Source of the DNA: Ricinus communis | Lineage: Eukaryota; Streptophyta; Magnoliopsida; Malpighiales; Euphorbiaceae | Length of the DNA stretch: 64,000 bases | Assembly: GCF_019578655.1 (NCBI RefSeq) | Contig: NC_063260.1 | Span: forward strand, 14,944,001-15,008,000 | Direction of reading: 5' to 3' | In this document: positions 11,027-20,239 of the stretch, piece by piece | How the letters are laid out: each line of letters begins with the position of its first letter | Numbering within the stretch: position 1 is the stretch's first letter | The notes under the pieces: model-generated | What the model was told of the DNA's origin: nothing | Database searches by the model: none | The model's input: the letters and a program-made list of their open reading frames with translations, nothing else | Position numbers and translations under genes: made by a program

Positions 11027-11040
11027 CTCTATATATAGAG
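11027..11040 (-). promoter_or_regulatory. Viral TATA box (piece 3)
   Basis: CTCTATATATAGAG, a perfect palindrome, in the intergenic region upstream of the leader and primer site. The same box is at 15056-15069 in plus orientation. It fits the position of the full-length transcript promoter (35S-type) of Caulimoviridae. Present activity is unknown. Confidence 0.65.
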
Positions 11041-11349
11041 GTCTTGGAGCTTTGGATACTTGTCACGGGCTTTGGATGCTTTGCTTAGTGGAGTAGAAAT
11101 GATTCCACTTGTCTTTGGAGTCTTGTGGAGATTCTTCACATGCTTTGGAGTCTTTTGATAATGCCAACCGCCTTTTGAGAAAGTTGTCGGCCATGTCTTG
11201 AAAGAATCTTTTGCTTTTTGACTTTTGTTTTCTTTCTTTGTTTTTGTCTCTTTCTTCTCTTTTTTTCTCTCGGCAGTGGGCTCTAGGGTTTTTGGGCTTT
11301 TGGCCCCAAATAATGAAACATTGAGTACTTGGTTTTTAACCCATGGGCT

Positions 11350-11735
11350 TTAAAAGAAGGAGATAATATTTATGATTTTGGTCCCGCGATCATCCAAATC
11401 GAATGCAAATACCTTGAAGGATGATGATGAGGTTTTGATTTGCCTTAGAAGAAGCCGTAGGTTTACAAGCTATATAAGTTGTGGAAATCTTCTTCATCAT
11501 GGGTAGTACTATTCTGGGAAAAGCAGCTTTGGAAGGAGAAAAGATTGTACGTGCCAGAGAACGTTGTTTGTTCTTTTGGAGGAGCGAAGAAGCTATGTTT
11601 GGTCAAGAAGTTTTGAGCGGCTTTTTAGGGACGGGTTTGTCTTGGTGGTTGAATTTATCCCACCATTTTACTTTGAATCGACGGATAAGTGTAATCTCAC
11701 CATCCGAAGCGGGATTGAAGTGAAAGTACCATACC
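11350..11735 (-). pseudogene. Viral ORF2 C-terminal part (piece 3)
   Basis: Minus-strand sequence homologous to the end of ORF2 at about 14340-14690. A shared recognisable block is RFKVKW followed by lysine-rich sequence. Both copies carry frame breaks. The apparent plus-strand frame at 11481-11723 is its antisense shadow. Confidence 0.5.
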
Positions 11736-12710
11736 CATCTTTCTCATCTTCAACAAGATGTGGGTTTGAAGAGAATCCTAGATCAACTACAAAATGATTT
11801 TATTCAAAGAAAAATTTCTGATTTTCAAATGAAGATTGAGAATGAACTCGTTCGATCTTCCAAATGCTTTTGGAATCAAGCAACGTGGTAGATTTGCCAT
11901 ATGAAAACGATTTTCGGATAAGCAAATCTTCCCTACTAAAAGCCGATTCAGATGAATGAGTCCTTAGAAAGCCATGCACAGTTAGAGATTAAAGATCTTG
12001 AGTCTAAAGGTTTAATTTCAAAGTCTAGATCACCTTGGTCTTGGCGTACTTTCATGTCGAATAAGAATAGCGAGATAGAAAGAGGAACTCAGGCTAGTGA
12101 TCAACTACAAACCATTGAACAAAGCTCTTAAGTGGATTAGGTATCCTATTCCAAATAAGAAAGATCTTTTACAAAAGCGTGCATTCATCTTTTCAAAGTT
12201 TGACATGAAATCGGGATTTTGGCAAATCCAGAGTCGATCCAAGATCGTTATAAAACGGCATTACAGTCCCATTCGGCCAATATGAGTGGAATGTGATGCC
12301 TTTTGGATTAAAAAATGCCCGCAATTCGAATTTTTAAAATCATGAATGACATTTTTAATCCATTTTCAAAATTCGCATTGTCTACATAGATGATGTTTTA
12401 ATCTTTTCAAATTCCATCGGGCATTTTAAACACCTAGAAACGTTTTTCTATGTTGTTAAGAAAAATGGTTTAGTGGTTTCAAAGTCTAAGATATCTCTTT
12501 TTCAAACGAAAATTAGATTTCTTGGTCATTACATCTCTCGGGGTACAATTACTCCAATTGAGAGATCCCTTGCATTCACTTCAAAGTTTCCAGATAAAAT
12601 TTTGGAAAAAACCCAGCTTCAAAGATTTCTTGGTAGTTTAAATTATGTTATGGATTTTTATCCTAATTTAAAAGCTGCTCTTCATGAAAAAGCCCCATGA
12701 TAAAGGCTAA
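11735..12710 (+). pseudogene. Viral reverse transcriptase, first copy (piece 4)
   Basis: Across several frames the RT landmarks appear in order: INYKPLNKALKWIRYPIPNK (12100-12160), FIFSKFDMKSGFWQIQ (12190-12232), the catalytic YIDD at 12383-12394, LGHYISRGTITP and LQRFLGSLNYVMDF (12520-12660). These match the RT of Caulimoviridae polymerases, which copy the pregenomic RNA into DNA. Single-base losses and gains (for example near 11850-11950, 12040-12090, 12230-12350) break the frame many times. The other RT copy (17720-18388) has a clean frame but ends before YIDD. Confidence 0.85.
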
Positions 12711-12759
12711 GTGGAAAAACCCCTCCTTGGTACGATCCGTCAACATACAAAGATAGTCC

Positions 12760-13191
12760 AAAGCATTAAAAAACAAGTTTTAGAAATTCCTTTTGCATCT
12801 GGTGATCATACGCATTTAAGATTGTAGAAACGGATGCATCGGAGTTAGGTTACGGTGGGATTCTTAAGCAAGTCCAAAATTCCAAAGAATGTATTGTCCC
12901 TCAAGAACGATACTCAAAAGAATTATTCTACTATCAAAAGGAAATCCTTTCGATAGTTCTGTATTTCTAAATTTCAAAGCGATCTTTTAAATCAAAAATT
13001 TCTTTTAAGGATTGATTGCAAATCGCAAATGAAGTTTTACAAAAGATGTCCAAAATATAGCTTCAAATCGCCCGTGGCAACTTGAGCTATCTTATCTCCT
13101 GTTTTCTGATTTTGAGATTGAATTTATTCGAGGAGAATCAAATTCTATTCCCGACTTTCTAACCGGAGAGTTTTTACAAAACAGGGAGTGA
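12760..13191 (+). pseudogene. Viral RNase H (piece 4)
   Basis: After the RT comes ETDASELGYGGILKQ (about 12828-12872), holding the first catalytic Asp of the RNase H fold. Then follow a decayed middle and, near 13105-13170, a C-terminal block parallel to the one at 7500-7570 (FEIEFIRGESNSIPDFLTGE). A TGA stop falls at 13189-13191. Frame breaks near 12970 and 13030-13080 inactivate it. Confidence 0.78.
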
Positions 13192-13197
13192 TACAAA

Positions 13198-14690
13198 ATG
13201 CCAAGAAAATCGAAATCTAAAGAAGAAAAGTCCACGGCTTCAAACTTGGCCAAAATTCAAAGCCCGTTGAAGGAAGTCCTCCCTTCAACTTCAAAGCCCA
13301 TCGGGACTTGGGTGAGATAATCCAAGAAGAAATTAATCAACCGGATCCAATTCAACCTCGGATGGATCCTTTCAAAGGCCGATCAAGCAAACAAATTCAG
13401 GAATGGCTTGCCCAAGAAGACCCTGAATTCATTCAAAGAATAGAAGAATACAAAGACAAATGGTTCCAATCCTCGCCCCAACCATCTACAAAGCAAATTA
13501 TTCCAAAGCTAGAAGCGACTCCAAAGTCATCATCCTCCTCCACAAAGGGTAAAGGTATATCATCCCTTTTCAAAATCCGACCGAGATGAGAGATAGAGAT
13601 TTTCCTCCAAATCTATCTCAAAACTCAAATAGTCTTTCAAAGCCAAACTCTGGGAGATTGTTTGTGATTGATCAATCGTTTTAAATCAAATGAGTATTTG
13701 GAAAAACCTATTTTCAAAATGTTTTAACCATTGAGGAAGGATTTGACGCGAAGAGAAAGCCCCTCAAAACTGGTTTCAAAAATTTTCCCTCCAGTTGGTT
13801 TTTTAAACCTGGAATATTTCAAAGCCTCAAGCTTATTACCATCCAATCCTGGGTACTGTTCAGCCACTTCAACACTTGAAGACAAAGCCCAAAGCCCAAA
13901 GACCCTGCATATTCAACATGCACAATCCAAAGAATCCTTCACGATTGGGGTATGGATTTACACTCTGCTTCGCTCCTTCCTAACTTCCTAAAAGAACCTA
14001 CCCTTCAAATCTTAACACCTCTTTCTCCTATTGGGATTAAAGAACAAGCACGGCCAGGTTCAATACCTTTCTTATCCAAAAGCGAAGGAAGGGAAGCCAC
14101 TCACGGCTATTCTTGACCTTGACACCAAATCCAAACTCATCCCAGGCTATTCTACTGCACCGAGATATTCGAAGTCTTAAGTCTTTATGTTCAACCTTAT
14201 CGGTTTAAACAAAGGTGGAATTACTACTAATGCCCCAGACTCTTATTCTCATGGAAAAAGCTTTTCTCTGCCTTCAACCTATCTCAAAGCTACAAACCAA
14301 TTTCCCTACCTCATGTGTATGTTTCTCACTAGGATGCGCAGATGGATGAGATTACTTTCAACTTATCTGCCTATACCAGATTCAAAGTAAAATGGATAAT
14401 TCAACAAACAAGACAAGCATCATCGTCTAAAAGCTCAACCCGAAACAAGCTCTGCGCCTTCCGCTAAAGAAACAAACAACGTTCTTAGCACAAAGTCTTT
14501 TCTCCTCTGAAAGCTGCGTACTTCTACAACATAAAACTTATTTAAAAGGTCTTGTCCGAAAACAACTTCTTCTTAAAGGCAAATCAAATCAAAGCTCGTC
14601 TCATCATCCTCCCTGCTATGTGGATTTGGAGATCGGGAGATTGTTCACATGGGATACTCAAAATCTCATAAATATTATCTCCTTCTTTTA
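13198..14690 (+). pseudogene. Viral ORF2 downstream of polymerase (piece 4)
   Basis: ATG at 13198, 6 nt after the RNase H stop. The start (MPRKSKSKEEKSTASNLAKI) parallels the piece 2 copy. It continues through EIIQEEINQ, then a frame at 13308-13589 with a hydrophilic Ser/Pro/Lys-rich linker (PEFIQRIEEYKDKWFQSS), and later blocks near 13790-14390. Stops and shifts at about 13305, 13590 and 13700 break it. The product is unknown; florendovirus-type genomes carry a second ORF here, and other genera place a transactivator in this position. Confidence 0.6.
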
Positions 14691-15609
14691 AAGCCCATGG
14701 GTTAAAAACCGGAAATGGTAGCCCAAGGTTATTTGTGTTGGGCCAAAAGCCCACACTAAAGCCCACAAAAAAAAGAAAAAAAAAAGAAAAGAAAAAGAAA
14801 AAGAAAAAGAAAAAGAAAAGAAAAGAAAAGAAAAAAAAAAAAAAAAAGAAAAGACAAAAGAAAAAAACAAAAGTCAAAAAAGCAAAAGATTCTTTCAAGA
14901 CATGGCCGACAACTTTCTCAAAAGGCGGTTGGTATTATCAAAAGACTCCAAAGCATGTGAAGAATCTCCACAAGACTCCAAAGACAAGTGGAATCATTTC
15001 TACTCCACTAAGCAAAGCATCCAAAGCCCGTGACAAGTATCCAAAGCTCCAAGACCTCTATATATAGAGGAGTCCTCCTTCTTCATCCCTCAGAATTTAG
15101 AACTTAGAGTTTAGAAGAGAGAAGAAAGCTCTTCCTGAGTCTAAATCTCACAGAAGAGATTAGAGTAAAAGAGAGTGAGTAAGAGAGAGAGAATCTTGTA
15201 ACTCCTCTTGTAAGTCTATATTTTCTTCTGTTTCAAAGTCTTACAAAGTTGTATGTTTATTTAAAGCTTTCAAAGATTGTTTATATGTTTATGTTCAAAG
15301 TCTGTTATTATTAATAAAGCAATTCAAAGTTTATCTTCTTTATCTATCATCTTCTTCTTTCCCCATCATCAAGCGTATGCTCTGTGCTTGCCTCGTAAGA
15401 GGATCCTGCACATCAGAAACTTGCTGATTGTTTCTGTTTCAAATTTATTTTCAGATCTATAAGTTTATAGGCTGGAAAACAGATTCTGCAAGAGCATCTA
15501 AAGCTCCTACAGGCTGCTTAAAGCGTGAATCTGGCTACAACGCCACGAACTTAGATCTAAATCTTCACTGCTTATTATTTCCTTCTATTTCCTAGATCTT
15601 GTTTCTAAT
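14690..15609 (+). promoter_or_regulatory. Viral intergenic promoter and leader (piece 4)
   Basis: Inverted equivalent of 10505-11345. It holds the TATA palindrome CTCTATATATAGAG (15056-15069), a CT/GA-rich start of the leader (15070-15210), AATAAA at about 15312-15318 and a leader with short frames. Right where the primer site should follow (after 15609) the sequence jumps into the middle of the MP, so the site is deleted. Confidence 0.72.
14765..14880 (+). repeat. Purine-only A/G tract in the viral intergenic region
   Basis: About 110 nt of almost pure (A)nG repeats, expanded relative to the corresponding minus-strand stretch in piece 3 (about 11215-11275), which is shorter and less regular. 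The Lys-only and Phe-only frames across it are artefacts. Confidence 0.85.
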
Positions 15610-15799
15610 TTGGTTAAGCCCCTTACCAGAGAAGGTCTAGATACTTCCATATTAGCCGTCCTTAGGGATGCTAGATTTACAAATTTCTATGATTCCCTGT
15701 TAGGTACTGTTGAGTCGAGTCTCAATAAAGGACCTATTTCTTTCAATTGTTTTCCAAATATCACGATTTCTTTAAACGATAAAAATGTTTTAAAGAGCT
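15610..15799 (+). pseudogene. Viral movement protein fragment (piece 4)
   Basis: About 63 codons matching the centre of the MP (TREGLDTSILAVLRDARFTN to ISLNDKNVLKS), equivalent to roughly 9990-9805 of piece 3. Both edges are deletion joints: upstream it is fused to the leader, downstream to coat-protein sequence. Confidence 0.75.
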
Positions 15800-17090
15800 T
15801 GAAAGCCCCATTCCAAAACCCTTCAATATCAACAGATTGGGAATCCAAGCCCCTAGATTGACCTGGAATACTCCTAGGAGTACCGCTCCAGATCTAGGAA
15901 TTGAGAATAGGAACAACATCCTAACCCAGTCTAGATTCAATGCCTCCTCCGTCTATGAATGGAATATAAATGGAATGTCTGAATACAACATCCTTGGTCT
16001 CTTACAACAGATGACCATGGCAGCCAATGCCTACAAAACCCAAAGTGGTACCTCCGATAGAGCCATTGCTGAGCTCCTGATAGCTGGTTTTTCTGGCCAG
16101 TTAAAAGGATGGTGGGATTATCATCTCACTCAAGCACAAAGAACTCCAAATCCTAGGTGCTATCCAAACAACAGTAGAAGGAACTCCGATCCTAGATGAA
16201 ATAGGAAATCCAATTGAGGATGCGGTTTCGACCCTAATCCTCACTATTTCCCTACATTTCATAGGAGACCCTTCTCTGCTCAAAGACAAGAATGCCGAGC
16301 TCCTTAGCAATCTGTGAAGCTTAGCAACTTCCAAAGTTACAAAGACACTTTCCTAACCAGAGTCATGCTTAGGGAAGATTCTAGCCAACCTTCCGGAAAG
16401 AAAAGTTCTTAGCCGGTTTACCTAAGATTCTAGGTGAAAGAGTTAGAATACCATAAGAGAAACCCATAACGGTCAAACCCCTTATGATTTCTACACTTAT
16501 GGAGAGTTAGTTAGTCTAACCCGGAAGAAGGTTTAAAGATTTGTCATGACCTTAAGCTTCAAATGGGAAATGAAAAAGACTAGGCAGGAACTAGGTAGTT
16601 TCGCAACCGCCTGAGTATAACCCAATAGAGCCCGTGTCTAGTTGCAAAGGGAAATGCAAAGTTGATTCTTATCCAAAATCTTTCAAAAAGAAACGATTTT
16701 CAAAGTATAGAAAGCCTTCTAAAAGCAAGGAGAATTTCTATAAAAAACCATCTTCTTCCAAATTTCATTCTAAATTTCCAAAGAATGATTCAAAAAAGGA
16801 TTTTTCAAAAATTACATGCTTCAAATGTGGTAAGAAAGGCCATACTTCGAAGTATTGCAAGTTTTCCAAAAGACTCCATGAGCTTCAAATAGAAGAAGAA
16901 GTTTTGCAAAAGATTTCTGCTCTTCTAGTTGATTCATCTGAATCAGAGTTCTCAAACAGTGAGGAAGAATTTCAAATCGATGAAATCAAAACCTCAATCG
17001 ATTGTTCCGAGATTCAGAGAGCTCTTCAAAGAACATTAATATGCTCACTAGGCAACAAGAAGCTCTTCAAAGCATATTAGTGATCCTCTT
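15800..17090 (+). pseudogene. Viral coat protein with CCHC zinc knuckle
   Basis: The core shows YNILGLLQQMTMAANAY and AELLIAGFSGQLKGWWDYHL (about 15985-16125), a block typical of capsid/gag proteins of Caulimoviridae polyproteins. Decayed sequence to 16630 still reads as capsid (KDTFLTRVMLREDS, KEKFLAGLPKILG). A 148-codon frame at 16634-17080 holds a Lys/Ser-rich basic region and the knuckle CFKCGKKGHTSKYC (C62, C65, H70, C75; nt 16817-16858), then an acidic Ser/Glu tail. The knuckle binds nucleic acid during packaging. Frame breaks near 16200, 16320 and 16440-16630 and the lost N-terminus make it non-functional. Confidence 0.82.
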
Positions 17091-17289
17091 ATTCAAAAGC
17101 AAGTTTTAAAAGAAATTTTAAAAATCGAATCTCTGGTTCCTTCATCCAAGAGTAAGAATACTTATGATCTTACTATGATTTTGGACAAAGGAAAGAAGTT
17201 GAAAACCCTCTTCCCACTGTTCAGGAACTCCGGAAGGAGATCAAAACCATCAAAACAGAACTCGAAAGAGTTGAAAGAAAAACAACAAA

Positions 17290-17720
17290 ATGATTCTGTT
17301 TGCTTCAAAGCTCGATCCTCAAGCGAATAGTGATTCTGATTCTGATGAGGAAAATGATTTTCAAAACCTTGAAGTTTCTGAAAATGTTCCTGAAAACTTT
17401 ATCAATGTTTTAAAGGAAATTACTTCAAGAAAATATTTGATTCAAATAAAGCTTGTTTTCCCTGGAGATTTCCAGATAGAAACCATCGCCTTGTTTGATA
17501 CAGGAGCAGACCTCAATTGTATCAATCGCGGTTCCTAAAAGGTTTCACCAAGAAACCAAAGAAAGGCTGACTTGACCAATTCTTCAAAGATTAAGATTCT
17601 TTGGTAAAAGCCGCAATTCTTAATAATAACATTGCTTTAAAGAATGTTTTTATTCTTACAAAGGATCTTCAGCAAACGGTTATCTTAGGGACTCCGTTTA
17701 TCAATTTGATAACTCCCTTT
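17290..17720 (+). pseudogene. Viral aspartic protease
   Basis: The frame at 17290-17538 contains LFDTGADLNCI, with the catalytic DTGAD at 17497-17511, preceded by an acidic Asp/Ser-rich spacer. A frame break near 17538-17600 separates it from the second part of the fold (QTVILGTPFINLITPFKV, about 17670-17725). The protease would cleave coat and polymerase from the polyprotein. Confidence 0.82.
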
Positions 17721-18388
17721 AAAGTAACAACTGCTGGAATCATTTTCAAAGCTAAAGATTCAAAGATTGTTTTTCCTTTTCTAGAAAAACCAAAAAAGAG
17801 AAATTTGAATCTTATCAAAGCCCATTCCATTTACAATTTTGAAATCAATGCTTTGATCAAAGGAAAACAGACCCATCTTTCTCATCTTCAACAAGATGTG
17901 GGTTTGAAGAGAATCCTAGATCAACTACAAAATGATTTTATTCAAAGAAAAATTTCTGATTTTCAAATGAAGATTGAGAATGAACTCTGTTCTGATCTTC
18001 CAAATGCTTTTTGGAATCGAAAGCAACATATGGTAGATTTGCCATATGAAAATGATTTTTCAGATAAGCAAATCCCTACTAAAGCCAGACCCATTCAGAT
18101 GAATGAGTCCTTAGAAAGCCATTGCAGATTAGAGATTAAAGATCTTGAGTCTAAAGGTTTAATTTCAAAGTCTAGATCACCTTGGTCTTGCGCAGCTTTC
18201 TATGTCAATAAGAATAGCGAGATAGAAAGAGGAACTCCTAGGCTAGTGATCAACTACAAACCATTGAACAAAGCTCTTAAGTGGATTAGGTATCCTATTC
18301 CAAATAAGAAAGATCTTTTACAAAAACTGCATTCTGCATTCATCTTTTCAAAGTTTGACATGAAATCAGGATTTTGGCAAATCCAGAT
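17601..18388 (+). pseudogene. Viral protease end and RT N-terminal half (second RT copy)
   Basis: A clean frame of about 260 viral codons, then about 12 non-viral ones to the stop at 18425. It runs from the protease C-terminus (VILGTPF) through a linker (THLSHLQQDVGLKRILDQLQ) into the RT: LESKGLISKSRSPWSCAAFY, PRLVINYKPLNKALKW and FSKFDMKSGFWQIQI. The frame departs from viral sequence right after FWQIQI, well before YIDD, so the enzyme lacks its catalytic centre. It is much better kept than the copy at 11735, which has many indels over the same stretch. Confidence 0.82.
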
Positions 18389-18390
18389 TG

Positions 18391-18754
18391 ATATCTATGG
18401 GCTCAATCCTAGCCAGAGGAATTAGACTAGGTCTAGGGTAATCCTATTACTAAAACCATAACTCTTAGTCCTCAAGCTCCTACTGGCTCCTTGAAAGATT
18501 ATTGGCTCTTCTTGATAGATTTCTAGGCCTCTGCAATCTTATACTCCTTTAATTACATTAATTATCCTTGGCATTACTAAGACGAAATTATAAAAATTAT
18601 AAAGCTCGCAGGCCTAAAAATTTTATAATAAAATTACACTCAAAATAATAAAAATCCAATCACATTTGTTTTCCAAAATCCGTGATCATCCTACATATCA
18701 AGATTGCATAAATTAAATAATTAAATTTATAATTTTATCTTTTGGCAATTTAAC
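18391..18754. other. Non-viral spacer right of the virus block
   Basis: AT-rich DNA with no recognised coding sequence; no viral homology seen. Confidence 0.4.
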
Positions 18755-18757
18755 TTA

Positions 18758-19196
18758 GGATCCATTTAGTTCAAGGTCAGGAATGAAAATGGAAATGTGA
18801 ATGAGAATGAAGAGGAATGGGAATGGAATAATTAAATTTAATATATTATTTGGTTGAGTATGGAATGAGAATCAAACTCATTTATCGTTAATAACAAAAT
18901 TAATACTTAATTATAGTTAAAAAATAATAATCATTAATTTATAATTATTATATGCGATAAATATAGAAAATAATGTCTATATAATAACTTATTGTTTCAC
19001 TTATTTAACCATTTATAATTGATTTTACTTGATTCTCATGGGAATAGACTTTTCATTTCTTAAGAAAAAGGAGGAATAGGTGATTCATATTAATGAGGTA
19101 ATCACATTCCAATTCTAGAGTGACTTTTGATGAAGTAAAGACTAAGAATGGAAATTACTCATTCCCGCTCTAATTTTTCACAAACCAGACAACCCC
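18758..19196. mobile_element. Tourist-like MITE (PIF/Harbinger type)
   Basis: A 439-bp AT-rich element flanked by TTA (18755-18757 and 19197-19199), the 3-bp target of PIF/Harbinger elements. Ends read GGATCCATTTAGTT and, on the other strand, GGGGTTGTCTGGTT: weak inverted repeats of the GG...TTTGGTT type. Inside are many ATTCC/GGAAT runs, common in such elements. No coding sequence. Confidence 0.6.
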
Positions 19197-19199
19197 TTA

Positions 19200-20239
19200 A
19201 TTGAAACATTTTTAATTAAATACCTTAAATTCAAATCTGAATCTAAAATATCCCTTTTGAAATCTCATTTCAAACATTCAAATTGATTAAAAATGACTTA
19301 ATTCCATTTTATGTAACACTTTACGTAAAAAATATAATTAATTTTAATTATAGGACTATATACATGACATTATAGCTTCTAAACAATTTCAGAAGCTACA
19401 ATGTCGTTCGACACTGTGTCTAGTCAGTCGGTTGTATATAGTGTCATTCGTCTTTATATAGTATGGAATCAAGACTATGTATAGCTGATCGACACGATCG
19501 AACACTTGTGCACAATGCCAATCGGCTTTATAGAATATATACACATTGTTTTTCAGTCAAAAATATAAAATTTAATATGCTAACAAATATAAAAAATACT
19601 AATTATGTGAAATACAGTGTAGCTTTGATACCACTATTAGAAAAAACCTAATTAACAATTAATAACAAAGCAACATAATGAAACATTAATTAGAAACAAG
19701 GCTCAAGGCCCTAAACATACTACATTATCACAAATTTTATATATACTAGATCTAACTGTATTTACATAATTAAGTTTCTAGTTCTATTTTAAAACAATTA
19801 AGATTACTAGTTATGGTGCAGAAATCCAGTGAAACTGATGTTTTGGCTTTCTAGCTCTCTAACTGTAGAGCTTTTAGTCTGTCTATATAGAAAAACTGAA
19901 GTACTAATGCAATTAGGGAAGAGAGTTATAACATTTATATCTTTCATATTATTTTATTTTGCCATTGTTATTTTTTATTGCATAACTAACCTTAAATTTA
20001 AATTATGCTATTTATTTTAATGATTTCTGAGAGTTAGAAATTTGAATCATCCAAGCTTTTAATTGTTTAAGTTAGATATAACAAATTTTAAACTAAAGTA
20101 CTACAAACTAAGGGTTCATATAAAAAGAAATAATTCATTAGTATTAAAAAGGGAAAATACTAGAAGTTGGGTAAATATATGTTTAGTCCCTAACTCTCTC
20201 TTTCCATACAAAGACACTCTCTTTCTCATTCATTTCTCG
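19200..20239. other. AT-rich stretch; possible copia LTR edge
   Basis: No gene. GCTTTGATACCA at about 19624-19635 is close to the reverse complement of the copia primer site (TGGTATCAGAGC) and is followed by CTATTAGAAAAA, which could be the eroded edge of a minus-strand copia LTR. No internal domains support it. Confidence 0.3.

Larger units (their letters stand above)
8490..11735 (-). mobile_element. Endogenous pararetrovirus piece 3: ORF2 end, promoter, PBS, MP and beyond
   Basis: In minus orientation this piece contains the ORF2 end (11735 to about 11350), a purine/pyrimidine-rich stretch, a TATA box (11027-11040), the leader, the primer site (10491-10503), the movement protein (10337-9423) and the following region (9422-8490). 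The part from 11735 to 10505 is the inverted equivalent of about 14340-15609 in piece 4. It abuts piece 2 near 8485 and piece 4 near 11735, both in opposite orientation. Confidence 0.82.
11735..18390 (+). mobile_element. Endogenous pararetrovirus piece 4: longest run, more than one genome turn
   Basis: Plus-strand order: RT (11735-12710), RNase H (12760-13191), ORF2 (13198-14690), intergenic promoter and leader (14690-15609), MP fragment (15610-15799), coat protein (15800-17090), protease (17290-17720), RT N-terminal half (17720-18388). RT sequence appears at both ends (11735-12230 equals 17875-18388), so the piece spans a whole circular genome minus deletions. The MP start, primer site and the MP-CP link are deleted. 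At 18388 the viral frame stops in the middle of the RT and unrelated sequence begins. Confidence 0.85.

Noticed and set aside
11481..11797. Plus-strand frames of 77-80 codons
   Set aside because: Antisense to the viral ORF2 C-terminus of piece 3 and running across an inverted seam.
14584..15067. Phe-rich and Lys-rich frames
   Set aside because: Artefacts of the purine tract in the viral intergenic region.
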